DNA from: Rugamonas apoptosis
GTDB taxonomy: Bacteria > Pseudomonadota > Gammaproteobacteria > Burkholderiales > Burkholderiaceae_D
Reading direction: 5' to 3'
NCBI RefSeq assembly: GCF_014042355.1
Contig: NZ_JACEZU010000018.1
Location: 18,532-82,531, forward strand
Length of the DNA stretch: 64,000 nucleotides
Shown here: positions 16,645 through 25,095 of the stretch, piece after piece
How the letters are laid out: each line of letters opens with the position of its first letter
How positions within the stretch are numbered: position 1 is the first letter of the stretch
The notes under the pieces: model-generated
The model's input: only the letters and a program-made list of their open reading frames with translations
Databases searched by the model: none
What the model was told of the DNA's origin: nothing
Translations under genes and position numbers: made by a program

Positions 16645-18171
16645 TCAATTGGTGGCGCGCGTTTGCATGGGCGCGGTGTCATTGCGGTAGCCACCGCCCA
16701 GCGCCTGGGTAAGGGCCACTTCGGCCTGCAATTGGGCGTGCGTCAAAGCGAGTGCGCTGTCCTGCTGGCGCAGCAGAGCCAGTTGCGCAGCCAGTTCGCT
16801 GCGGCGGTCGGCCAGACCGTGCGCGGCGCGGGACTGCACGCTGCGCAGTTGGGCGCTGGCCGCCTCGGTAGCTTCGGCCTGGCGGGCCAGTTGCTGTTCC
16901 ACGCCTTGCAGCGCGAGGCTGTCCTGCGCCACATCGCGCACGGCTTGCACCACGGCCTGGTTGTAGGCGGCGATTTTTTCATCGCGCTGGCTGCGCGCGC
17001 TTGCCAGCTGGGCGTCCAGACGCTTGCTGTCGAACAGGGGCAGGTTCAGCGTGGGCGCCAGATACAGGGTGCGGCTGGCGCCTTGCAGCAGATGCTGGTA
17101 CGAGATCGAGTTCAGGCCGAAGGCTGCGCTGAGGTTGATGTCGGGGTAGAACGCGGCCTGTACGGCTTCCGTTTGGCTCAGCGCCGCCTGCACTTGCCAG
17201 CGAGCCGCTTGCAGGTCGGGGCGGCGTGCCAGCAGGTCCATGCCCAGATGGGCGGGCAGGGCGTGCGGCGTGGCGCTCAGCGGTTGCGGCTTGAGATCGG
17301 CCAGCGCGCGCGCATCGGCGCCCAGCAGGGCGCGCAGCGCTTCACGGCTGGCGCCGGCATCGGCCTGCAACTGGGCTTGCTGCTTCTTCAGTTGCGCCAG
17401 TTCCGCTTGCGCCGCGTGCGCGGTGTCGCTGGCGGCCAGGCCACGCGCCATGCGTTTGGCCTGATCCCGCACCAGTTCCGCCTGGACGGCAAGCTGGCCG
17501 TTGGTGTTGTCCAGACGCGCCCATGTCGCTTGCAGGCGGAAGTACGTTTGCGCGATGGCGGCGGCCAGCGCCTGTTCGGCGTGGGCGTAGCTGGCGCGCT
17601 GCGCGTTCAGTTCACCCACGGCGGCGGCGATCTGGGCGCGGTTCTTGCCCCACCAATCGAAGTGGTAGCGCGCTTCCAGCCGCAGGTTCTCTTCCGTGAA
17701 GTAGCTGCCGCCGATGGGGGCGGGGAACAGGCCGGTGCCGGAGTAGCGCTGGCGGTTCACGTCCGCGTGGCCGTCCAGTTCCACGCCCAGCGCGGCGCTG
17801 CTGGTGTCGAGCGCGGCGTGCGCGCTGCCGATGTGGGCGGCCGCCACTTCCAGGCTGGGGGCGGAGGCCAGCGCTTGAGTCATCAGCGCGTCGAGCTGGC
17901 GGTCGCCATAGCCGGTCCACCAGCGGGCGGCGGGCCAGCCTTGGTGGGCCAGGTGGATGTCGGCGGCCAGGCTGGCGCCGGCCACGTCGCGCTGGGGCAG
18001 CGGTGCGCTGTCCTGCGGGATGTGGGCGCAGCCGGCCATGGCAAATGCCAGCAGCGCCAGTGGCGCCAGCCGCGTCGCTGGCGACGGAATCCATGGCGTG
18101 ATCAGCGACGTAATGATCGGCGTCGGCGCGGGACGTTTGCGGTGTGGGGTGGTCATGGCTGTCATTCTCAT
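16645..18171 (-). CDS. outer-membrane efflux lipoprotein (NodT/TolC family)
   Basis: This 508-residue protein forms the outer-membrane channel of the tripartite pump. The N-terminus carries a long basic segment, then a hydrophobic run ending in the lipobox AMAGC near residue 47, so it is probably a lipoprotein. Two TolC-type repeats follow, with NFPLFD-like motifs (APTLNLPLFDSKRLDAQ) and DLLARRPDLQAARWQ, typical of the NodT subfamily. Its ATG overlaps the TGA of the upstream EmrB gene (ATGA), which indicates translational coupling. An ATG five codons later is an alternative start. Confidence 0.9.
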   Translation of the reverse strand: MRMTAMTTPHRKRPAPTPIITSLITPWIPSPATRLAPLALLAFAMAGCAHIPQDSAPLPQRDVAGASLAADIHLAHQGWPAARWWTGYGDRQLDALMTQALASAPSLEVAAAHIGSAHAALDTSSAALGVELDGHADVNRQRYSGTGLFPAPIGGSYFTEENLRLEARYHFDWWGKNRAQIAAAVGELNAQRASYAHAEQALAAAIAQTYFRLQATWARLDNTNGQLAVQAELVRDQAKRMARGLAASDTAHAAQAELAQLKKQQAQLQADAGASREALRALLGADARALADLKPQPLSATPHALPAHLGMDLLARRPDLQAARWQVQAALSQTEAVQAAFYPDINLSAAFGLNSISYQHLLQGASRTLYLAPTLNLPLFDSKRLDAQLASARSQRDEKIAAYNQAVVQAVRDVAQDSLALQGVEQQLARQAEATEAASAQLRSVQSRAAHGLADRRSELAAQLALLRQQDSALALTHAQLQAEVALTQALGGGYRNDTAPMQTRATN

Positions 18172-19835
18172 TCCGGGGCGGCGTTGTCGGGCGCAGGTAC
18201 ATGCACAGGTGCGAACGCAGGCGCAGGAGTACGGGCAGGAGCACCAGCACCAGCAGGAGCAGGAGCAGGAGCGGGAGCAGGCGCAGGTGCAGGTGCAGGT
18301 GCAGGTGCGTGCGCGGCGGCGGCCTTTGGCGGTGGACGTATCAACAGCAGCAAGGGGATCACCAGCAGCGTGAGCACCATCATCAGCCAGAAGTCGTCGA
18401 CGTAGGCGATCATTGAGGCCTGGCGGGTGATCTCGTTATTGAGCGCGGTGGCCGCTTCCGGCGTGGCCAGGTTGTAGACCGGGCTGTCGAATAGGGCGGG
18501 ATTGCCATAGGTGATCTTCTCGGCCAGTGTGGCGTGCATGGTTTGGGTATTCCGCACCAACAGGTTCTGCACCAGGGCGATGCCGATGCTGCTGCCGATA
18601 TTGCGCACCAGGCTGTAGATGGCCGTGCCTTCGGCTCGCATTTCCGGCGACAGCGTGGCGAAGGTGGCGGTGCTGAGCGGCACGAACACCAGTCCCAGCC
18701 CCAGTCCTTGCACCACGCCGGGCCAGACGATGTCGCCGCGCGACAGCACCAGCGTGTAGCCGCTCATCCACCACAGCGACAAGGCGGTGATGGCGAAGCC
18801 GGTACCCAGCAGCAGGCGCAGGTCGAACTTGCCCACGAGGCGGCCCACCACCAGCATGGCGAACATGGTGCCGAGGCCGCTGGGTGCCGTCACCAGGCCC
18901 GCAACGGCGGCCGGGTAGGCCATCAGTCCTTGCAGCATGGTGGGCGTGAGCGCGCGCGTGGCGTACAGAACCATGCCGACGATGAAGATGAACAGCAGGC
19001 CGCTGGAATAGTTGGCGTTCTTGAGCAGGCGGTAGTTGAAGAACGACTGGCCAGCCGGGCGCAGCGCCGTGTGGGCGGCGAAATACGCGAAGCTGAGCGC
19101 CATGACGATCGTTTCCACCCAGGTTTCCGTGGCGGCGAACCAGTCGTTCTGTTCGCCCCGGTCCAGCAGCATCTGCAGCGCGCCGATGGCCAGGCTGAGG
19201 GTGGCGAAGCCGAAGCCGTCGAAGCGCATCCGGCGCGCGGCCGGACTGGGGCGGATGTATTTCCAGATGCCGTAGAAGGCCAGCGCGCCCACCGGCACGT
19301 TGATGAAGAACACCCAGCGCCAGTTATAGCTGTCGGTCAGCCAGCCGCCCAGCGTGGGGCCGAGGATGGGGCCGATCATCACGCCCATGCCCCACACGGC
19401 CATGGCCGAACCGTGTTTTTCGCGCGGGTTGATGTCGAGCAGGACGGCTTGCGACAGCGGCACCAGCGCCGCGCCGAACACGCCCTGCAGCAGGCGCGCC
19501 GCGACGATCTGGCCCAGCGAGGCGGACAGGCCGCACAGCACCGAGGCGGCCGTGAAACCGGCCACGGCCGACAGGAAGATGTTCTTTTGGCCGTAGCGGT
19601 CGCACAGCCAGCCAGTGAGCGGGGTGGCGATGGCGGCGGCCACGATGAACGAGGTCAGCACCCACGTGATCTGGTCCTGCGAAGCCGACAAGCTGCCTTG
19701 CATGTGTGGCAGCGCGACGTTGGCGATGGTGCCGTCCAACGCCTGGATGATGGTGGCCAGCATGATCGAGACGGTGATCATGGGCCGGTTCAAGCCGTCG
19801 GCTGGGCCGCTGTGGGCGGCGCCGGCGGCGCTCAT
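18168..19835 (-). CDS. emrB: EmrB/QacA-family (DHA2) multidrug MFS transporter with Ala-Pro tail
   Basis: This 555-residue proton-driven drug exporter has the 14-helix DHA2 layout. Family motifs are visible: QALDGTIANVALPHM in helix 1, GWLCDRYGQKN (motif A) and GPILGPTLGGWL (motif C). The C-terminus, after the last helix, is an unusual run of Ala-Pro repeats encoded by a short tandem repeat. It is preceded by marR (10 bp) and overlaps the channel gene by 4 bp. The MarR repressor probably senses the pump's substrates; these cannot be named from sequence. Confidence 0.92.
   Translation of the reverse strand: MSAAGAAHSGPADGLNRPMITVSIMLATIIQALDGTIANVALPHMQGSLSASQDQITWVLTSFIVAAAIATPLTGWLCDRYGQKNIFLSAVAGFTAASVLCGLSASLGQIVAARLLQGVFGAALVPLSQAVLLDINPREKHGSAMAVWGMGVMIGPILGPTLGGWLTDSYNWRWVFFINVPVGALAFYGIWKYIRPSPAARRMRFDGFGFATLSLAIGALQMLLDRGEQNDWFAATETWVETIVMALSFAYFAAHTALRPAGQSFFNYRLLKNANYSSGLLFIFIVGMVLYATRALTPTMLQGLMAYPAAVAGLVTAPSGLGTMFAMLVVGRLVGKFDLRLLLGTGFAITALSLWWMSGYTLVLSRGDIVWPGVVQGLGLGLVFVPLSTATFATLSPEMRAEGTAIYSLVRNIGSSIGIALVQNLLVRNTQTMHATLAEKITYGNPALFDSPVYNLATPEAATALNNEITRQASMIAYVDDFWLMMVLTLLVIPLLLLIRPPPKAAAAHAPAPAPAPAPAPAPAPAPAGAGAPARTPAPAFAPVHVPAPDNAAPE
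18226..18312. repeat. short tandem repeat encoding the Ala-Pro tail of EmrB
   Basis: A run of AGGAGC and AGGTGC hexamers, imperfect at the left and clean at the right (four GGTGCA-type units). The unit is two codons (Pro-Ala on the minus strand), so gain or loss of units changes tail length without breaking the frame. Confidence 0.8.
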
Positions 19836-19845
19836 GGGTGAACTT

Positions 19846-20295
19846 TCACAGCTGCGCCTCGATGCCGGCCTGCAGCGTCTCCAGTACTTCCGTCGCCAGC
19901 TTCAGCGCTTGCGGGTCGATATTGCGGAGCAGGTCGGCGCGCAACACGTCCGATTCCGCCTTCAGGTTGCGGTAGATGTCCTGGCCGGCCTCCGTCAGGC
20001 TCACCAGCTTGACGCGGCGGTCGGTGGGCGAGGGCGCGCGCAGCGCGTAGCCGGCCTTCACCAGGCGGTCGATGGTGGCCACCATGGTGGGGTCTTCCAC
20101 GCCGACCAGCGCGGCCAGCCGGGTCTGCGGCAGCGGCGTGGCGGCCTTGGCCACGATGGCGATGGCCATCCAGCTGGCTTGGCTGATGCCCAGGTGCTTG
20201 AGGCGGCGGTCCACGGCCAGGCGCCAGCCGCGCGCGGAAGTGTGCAGGGCGGCGGAGAAGCGGTCTTCAATAGAGGACAAAAGGTTTGCTCGCAA
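19846..20295 (-). CDS. MarR-family repressor of the efflux operon
   Basis: This 149-residue protein has the MarR winged helix: LKHLGISQASWMAIAIVAK, then LPQTRLAALVGVEDPTMVATIDRLVKAG and the wing PSPTDRRVKLVSLTEAG. It is the first gene of the marR-emrB-channel-emrA operon and is expected to repress it. The start is uncertain: TTG at 20295 gives a full-length protein, another TTG lies five codons later, and no clear Shine-Dalgarno or in-frame ATG is present. A promoter just upstream gives a leader of only about 15 nt. Confidence 0.85.
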   Translation of the reverse strand: MRANLLSSIEDRFSAALHTSARGWRLAVDRRLKHLGISQASWMAIAIVAKAATPLPQTRLAALVGVEDPTMVATIDRLVKAGYALRAPSPTDRRVKLVSLTEAGQDIYRNLKAESDVLRADLLRNIDPQALKLATEVLETLQAGIEAQL

Positions 20296-20316
20296 ATGAT
20301 TAGAGATCGAACGATT

Positions 20317-20345
20317 AGGATAGCAGTATTTTTTCTGTGCAGCAA
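20317..20345 (-). promoter_or_regulatory. promoter of the marR efflux operon
   Basis: On the minus strand, TTGCTG (20345-20340), a 17-bp spacer and TATCCT (20322-20317). The predicted start is near 20310, 15 nt before the TTG start codon. Confidence 0.5.
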
Positions 20346-20439
20346 GTTCACATCGGTGCTTGGGTGACTCGGCAATCAGTGATAGGCTGCTGGCTACGAA
20401 GCAACTTATTGATCACCGAATAATGTGAAGGAGATCAGC

Positions 20440-21213
20440 ATGATCCAACGTCAAGCCGCATTCCTGCTGGCCCTGGCCGCGCTGGCCACGGTGGCAACGC
20501 CGGGCCGCGCCGATGAATTGCAGCCGGTGACGCCGTACCGGCCCTCCGTCTCCAGTCCGGCCCAGTTGCCGGCTCCGGGCCAGCTGGAACTGGAACTGGG
20601 CGGACTGGTCACCAAGGCCGATGGCGGGCACCGCAACAGCCTGCCGTATGCCTTCAAGCTGGGCTTCAACGATAGCTGGGGCGTGGTGGTGGGCGGCGAG
20701 GCGTGGGTGTCGGCCCCGGACGATAACGGCGGGCGCAGCCACGGCGTGGGCGACACCACCTTCGTGCTCAAGCGCGCCTTCCTGGTCGACAGCGCCACCG
20801 CGTTCGGCCTGGAGCTGGGCGCCAAGGCGCCCACGGCCAAGGACAGCATCGGCAGCGGCCGGGCTGATTACAGCGTCAACGGCATCTACAGCCACGATTT
20901 CGAGGCGATCCACATGGATGCCAACCTCAACCTGACCCGTCTTGGTGTGTGGGAGGAGGGCAGTGGCCGCACCCAGACCGGGCTGTCGGCCTCGTTCTCG
21001 ACGCCGGTGTCTGACCGCTGGGGCATGACGGGCGAATTGTCGGGTACCCGCCGGCGCGGCGCCGACCGCACGGCCCAGGCACTGGTGGCGGCCGCCTACA
21101 GTCCCAGCAAGTACCTGACGCTGGACTTCGGCATGGCCAAGGGCTTGAACCGCGCCGCGGCCGACTGGTCGCTGTTCGGCGGCGTGGTGCTGCCGCTGGC
21201 CCGTTTGTGGTGA
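20440..21213 (+). CDS. exported outer-membrane-type protein (phenol MetA-pathway-like)
   Basis: This 257-residue protein has a clear signal peptide (QAAFLLALAALATVATPGRA) and then alternating beta-strand sequence with many Gly and aromatic residues, ending in LPLARLW. It resembles the MetA-pathway/transporter family of outer-membrane beta proteins. The ATG at 20440 is fixed by AAGGAG seven bases upstream; a GTG at 20425 lies upstream of that site. It is divergent from the MarR operon. The substrate is unknown, and the barrel assignment is inference from composition. Confidence 0.65.
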   Translation: MIQRQAAFLLALAALATVATPGRADELQPVTPYRPSVSSPAQLPAPGQLELELGGLVTKADGGHRNSLPYAFKLGFNDSWGVVVGGEAWVSAPDDNGGRSHGVGDTTFVLKRAFLVDSATAFGLELGAKAPTAKDSIGSGRADYSVNGIYSHDFEAIHMDANLNLTRLGVWEEGSGRTQTGLSASFSTPVSDRWGMTGELSGTRRRGADRTAQALVAAAYSPSKYLTLDFGMAKGLNRAAADWSLFGGVVLPLARLW

Positions 21214-21216
21214 TGT

Positions 21217-21230
21217 GTACGCTAGCGTAC
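21217..21230. promoter_or_regulatory. 14-bp perfect palindrome between two exported-protein genes
   Basis: GTACGCTAGCGTAC is perfectly symmetric and begins four bases after the stop codon of the upstream gene. It has no U-tract, so it is more likely an operator than a terminator. Partner unknown. Confidence 0.35.
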
Positions 21231-21320
21231 GGTGCGCGCGCCTGTCTCCCGGTTAAAATGTCATTCTCGCTAGCATTACGCGGCGGATTTTAATTTTTAT
21301 AACAAAGAAAGAGCACGCTG

Positions 21321-21791
21321 ATGAAACCTCTGATTCTTGCCGCCAGTCTGCTGGCCCTGTCCTCCACCGCGATGGCGACCGATGTCGGTGTGTCCATCAG
21401 CGTCGGCGAGCCCGGCTTTTATGGCCGTATCGACCTGGGTAATTATCCGCAGCCGCAAGTGCTGTACCGTGAGCCCGTGATCGTGCAACGCCCGGTGCGC
21501 TATGTGGAAACCGCGCCCATCTACCTGCGCGTGCCGCCTGGCCACGCCAAGCACTGGGACAAGCACTGCCGCGAATACAATGCCTGCGGCCAGCGCGTGC
21601 TGTTCGTGGATGATAACTGGTACCAGAAGGAATACGCGCCGCGCTACCGCTCCGAGCATGGCGACCGCGGCCGCGAATATCGTGAAGAACGCCGCGATGA
21701 CCGTCGTGACGACCGCCGCGACGACGACGACCATGGCCATGGCAAAGGCCACGGCAACGGTAAAGGCCACGGTCACGGCCACGACGACTGA
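21321..21791 (+). CDS. exported protein with Asp/Arg/His/Gly-rich tail
   Basis: A 156-residue protein with a signal peptide (cleavage after AMA, residue 19). The middle contains GHAKHWDKHCREYNACGQRVLF, with two cysteines seven residues apart that could pair. From about residue 112 the sequence is acidic-basic repeats (RDDRR) and then HGHGKGHGNGKGHGHGHDD, a possible metal-binding tail. Function unknown. It follows the beta-protein gene by 107 bp on the same strand. Confidence 0.7.
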   Translation: MKPLILAASLLALSSTAMATDVGVSISVGEPGFYGRIDLGNYPQPQVLYREPVIVQRPVRYVETAPIYLRVPPGHAKHWDKHCREYNACGQRVLFVDDNWYQKEYAPRYRSEHGDRGREYREERRDDRRDDRRDDDDHGHGKGHGNGKGHGHGHDD

Positions 21792-21922
21792 TAGCCGGTT
21801 CAGGCGCGGCACGCTGGTTTGACGCCGGCGTGCCCGCCATCGGCGGCGATCGCACGGTCGCCACCCCGCCGCCCGCACCCGCACCTGCACCCGCTGCAAG
21901 GTGGGGCGCGCCCGGACGCCCG

Positions 21923-22639
21923 TCAAGCCGCGCTGAAGGGCTTAGGCAGCACCACCGTCAACGTCGCGCCATGCTCATCATTGGCGGCCAAGGTCAATTG
22001 CCCGCCCAGGTGGGCCGCCCGTTCGCGCGCCATGCGCAAGCCAAATTTTCCGGTGGCCGGCAAGGCGCCGCCGGCTGGCAGGCCCACCCCGTTATCGCGC
22101 ACCGTCAACACCAGTTGGTCTTCGTTGTCGTCGACGATCACGTCGACGGCCGTGGCACCCGCATGGGCGGCCACATTATCGAGCGCTTCCTCCAGCGCGC
22201 GCAGCAACACCACGCTGTGGCCGCGCGGGCAATCCAGGTCTTCATCGGGCAGGCTGCAATGGACGGCCAATTGATGGCTGGCGCTGAACTGCGCCACCTG
22301 CTCGGCCAGCGCCACGCGCACGCCGAGAAATTCCAGCTTGTCGTTCCACAGCCGGTGCTGCATGTCGCGGTTCACTTCCACGACCTGGTGCAGCAGCTGC
22401 TTCATGTGGGCGGCCCGTTCCTGCAAGGCCGGTTCGGCCGGCATTTTCTGCATCAGCAGGCCGAGGTGCATGGTGAGCGCCGTCAGTGACGAGCCCAGGC
22501 TGTCGTGCAACTGGCGCGATAGCGAACGCCGTTCATCGTCCCAGCAGGTATGCACATGGCCGAGCAGTTCGCTCAGCTCCGCGCTGCGTTGCGCCTCTGG
22601 CGCGGCGGGATCGGTCGGTGGTGAAGCCTGAACGGGCAT
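21923..22639 (-). CDS. NarX/DesK-type (HisKA_3) soluble sensor histidine kinase
   Basis: This 238-residue kinase has no membrane segment. The dimerisation/phosphoacceptor helix reads DERRSLSRQLHDSLGSSL with His45 as the phosphorylated residue. The HATPase domain shows EEALDNVAAHAGA (N box), VRDNGVGLP and GKFGLRMARERA. The first ~30 residues are Pro/Ala-rich and unlike a sensor, so input must come from a partner protein. No NarL-type response regulator is adjacent, making it an orphan. Confidence 0.85.
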   Translation of the reverse strand: MPVQASPPTDPAAPEAQRSAELSELLGHVHTCWDDERRSLSRQLHDSLGSSLTALTMHLGLLMQKMPAEPALQERAAHMKQLLHQVVEVNRDMQHRLWNDKLEFLGVRVALAEQVAQFSASHQLAVHCSLPDEDLDCPRGHSVVLLRALEEALDNVAAHAGATAVDVIVDDNEDQLVLTVRDNGVGLPAGGALPATGKFGLRMARERAAHLGGQLTLAANDEHGATLTVVLPKPFSAA

Positions 22640-22751
22640 GGCGTACTCGGTTGATGGTGGAACAACGGATTGAAGCGATCATACCTGAGGATCGAAAATT
22701 CTGGCGCACTGCGAACGCGACAGTAGCGATGGGTGCCGTCAATTGGTGGCC

Positions 22752-24473
22752 TCAGTCCACCGCCTGGCCCATGCAATGGCCTATCACTTGCAGCAAGTGT
22801 TCCACGTCGACCGGCTTGACCAGGTGCAGGTCGAAGCCGGCATCGAGCACGCGCTGGCGGTCCTCGGCCTGGCCGTAGCCGGTCAGGGCCACCAGTTTGA
22901 TATCGCGCGTGGCCGGGTCGGCCCGCAGCCGGCGCGCCACTTCGTAGCCATCCATGGCCGGCAGGCCGATGTCGATCAGGGCCAGGTCGGGCCGGCAGCG
23001 GCTTGCCAGCTGCAAGCCCTGGTCACCCGCGGCCGCCTGCTGCACCGCGTAACCGTAGCAGCCCAGCATCATGGCCATCATTTCGCGGCCATCGTCGTTA
23101 TCCTCGATCAGCAGCACGGTGGGCTTGTCGGCTGGCGCCAGACGCTGCGCCGCCGGCGCGGCCGGCACACCGTGCGCCACGCGCGGCAGGCGCAAGGTGA
23201 AGGTGCTGCCGGCGCCGTCGCCATCGCTGTCGGCCTGCACCTGGCCGCCGTGCAGTTCAGCCAGCCGGCGCACCAGCGACAGGCCGATGCCCAGGCCGCC
23301 CTGGGACCGGTCCAGCGTGCTGGCGCCTTGCACGAACACGTCGAACACCTGGGGCAGCAGCTCGGGCGCGATGCCAACCCCGGAATCGTGCACCGTCAGC
23401 ACGGCGTCGTCGCCATCGGTGCCGGTGCGCAGCTCGATAATGCCGCCAGGCGGGGTGTACTTGAGGGCGTTGTCGAGCAGGTTGCTGACGATCTGTTCGA
23501 TCCGGGTGGCGTCGCCGTCGACCCAGGCCGGCTCCAGTTGTTGGCGCAGCGTGTAGCCGGCGCCGCGGCCGGTGGCGCGGCAGGTTTCCAGGCAGCCCGT
23601 CACCAGCGCGGCCAGGTCCATGGGCGTGCGGCTGAGCAGGATCTTGCCCGACATGGCGCGCGACAGGTCCAGCAAGTCGTCGACGATGCGGCCCAGGTGC
23701 TGGCTCTGGCGCTGGATGATCTGGCGCGCGCGGGCCGCGCCTTCGGGCGTGACGCCGGGCAGGCCGATCAGGGTGGCGGCGCTGCTGATGGCGCTCAGTG
23801 GATTGCGCAGCTCGTGGCCCAGCATGGCCAGGAATTCGTCCTTGGCGTGATTCTGCCGTTCGGCCGACTTGCGTTCTTCGATCTCACGCGTGAGCCGCTT
23901 GTTGGTGCCGGTGAGCGCGGTAGTGCGCAGGCTGAGCTGGCGGGCCTGCAGCCTGAGTTCCTCATTCTTCATGGCCAGCGCGACGAAGACGGCAATCTTG
24001 GCGTGCAGTACTTGCGGGATCACGGGCGTGAACAGGAAGTCGACGGCGCCGCACTGGTAAGCCTTGAGCCGGTCCAGTTCGTCGGTCAGGAAGGCAGTGA
24101 TGAAGATGATGGGAATGTTGGCCGAGCGGGCCCGCTGGTGGATGGCTTCGGCCGTCTCGAACCCGTCCATGCCGGGCATATTGACGTCGAGCAGGATCAC
24201 GGCGAAATCGTGCCTGAGCACCTGGCGCAGCGCGTCCTGGCCCGAGCGGGCCGGCAAGACTTCATAGCCTTCCTGGTCGGCCCACTGGGCCAGCAAGCTG
24301 GTCAGCGCGAACAGGCTGGCGGCGTCGTCGTTCACGACCAGGATCTTCGGTTTGTGTAGTGTGGACACGGGATCAGGCCTGTCGGTCAGGGCGCGGCACG
24401 GGGCGGCGGCGGGCAGGGCAGCGGCGGCGGGAAGGGCTGTCATGAGGCCGTCAGGAAAGTGCTGGTCGATCAT
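22752..24473 (-). CDS. hybrid histidine kinase (receiver - HisKA - HATPase - receiver)
   Basis: This ~573-residue soluble kinase begins with a receiver domain (ILVVNDDAASL, phospho-Asp in LLDVNMPGMDG). The position of the conserved receiver lysine is threonine (DFLFTPV). A coiled linker leads to HisKA (FLAMLGHELRNPLSA), HATPase (NLLDNALKYTPPGG, DSGVGI, GGLGIGLSLV), and a C-terminal receiver (LLIEDNDDG, LIDIGLPAMDG, LVKPV). It resembles sensors that take signal through an N-terminal receiver rather than a membrane. The ATG at 24473 is a choice among several; 24443 is possible. It is 112 bp upstream of the NarX-type kinase on the same strand. Confidence 0.85.
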   Translation of the reverse strand: MIDQHFPDGLMTALPAAAALPAAAPCRALTDRPDPVSTLHKPKILVVNDDAASLFALTSLLAQWADQEGYEVLPARSGQDALRQVLRHDFAVILLDVNMPGMDGFETAEAIHQRARSANIPIIFITAFLTDELDRLKAYQCGAVDFLFTPVIPQVLHAKIAVFVALAMKNEELRLQARQLSLRTTALTGTNKRLTREIEERKSAERQNHAKDEFLAMLGHELRNPLSAISSAATLIGLPGVTPEGAARARQIIQRQSQHLGRIVDDLLDLSRAMSGKILLSRTPMDLAALVTGCLETCRATGRGAGYTLRQQLEPAWVDGDATRIEQIVSNLLDNALKYTPPGGIIELRTGTDGDDAVLTVHDSGVGIAPELLPQVFDVFVQGASTLDRSQGGLGIGLSLVRRLAELHGGQVQADSDGDGAGSTFTLRLPRVAHGVPAAPAAQRLAPADKPTVLLIEDNDDGREMMAMMLGCYGYAVQQAAAGDQGLQLASRCRPDLALIDIGLPAMDGYEVARRLRADPATRDIKLVALTGYGQAEDRQRVLDAGFDLHLVKPVDVEHLLQVIGHCMGQAVD

Positions 24474-24634
24474 AGCAATAGCATTTACGAATGTCAAAAC
24501 CGTACCGCTATCGTACGCGAGGCGGCCCATGGGGCACTGTTCGTTGGCGCACAGACGGCGGGGGCGGCCGCCTCCACAGTGCAAGCTGTAGCCGGTGCAA
24601 CATCGCGCCGTCTCAATCGGGGAGGGATCGCATC

Positions 24635-25087
24635 ATGAACCTGAAGACCTTGATCAACGATGATTATGCGGAATTGAGCATGCGGGCCCTGGCCGGCGCC
24701 CCCGTCACCGCGTTGCGCAGCATGAGCGCGGACGGCGCCGAGGCGCTGGCGCGGGTGTTTGCCGTGCACACCGTGCGCGACCTGGCGCGGCTCGATTGCG
24801 TCAAATGGGCCACCGTCATCACGGCGCTGGCCGACGAGGAACCACCCACGCCGGTGGAGCAGGCCAGGGAAACCTTGATCGACGAGGCGGTGGAGATGAC
24901 GTTTCCCGCCAGCGATCCGCTGTCGGTGGACGCCGGCGTGACGCGCATCGAAGTGGCGCCGGAAGTGGTGGGCGGGCACGACGATCACCAGCACGCAGGG
25001 CAAGTGGAGGAAAGCACGGCCCATGGCTTGCGGCATGGAACCGCAACGGGCGGGCGCGCGGCGGGGACGCCGGCCCGTAGCCATTAG
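24635..25087 (+). CDS. hypothetical protein
   Basis: A 150-residue protein with GGAGG before its ATG. The first 70 residues are helical (ALRSMSADGAEALARVFAVHTVRDLARLD), resembling helix-hairpin-helix-type repeats. A short motif VEMTFPASDPLS follows, of a type seen in small unknown proteobacterial proteins. The C-terminus is His/Gly/Thr-rich and looks disordered. It lies alone on the plus strand between two minus-strand signalling genes. Function unknown. Confidence 0.6.
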   Translation: MNLKTLINDDYAELSMRALAGAPVTALRSMSADGAEALARVFAVHTVRDLARLDCVKWATVITALADEEPPTPVEQARETLIDEAVEMTFPASDPLSVDAGVTRIEVAPEVVGGHDDHQHAGQVEESTAHGLRHGTATGGRAAGTPARSH

Positions 25088-25095
25088 CGGATGGT

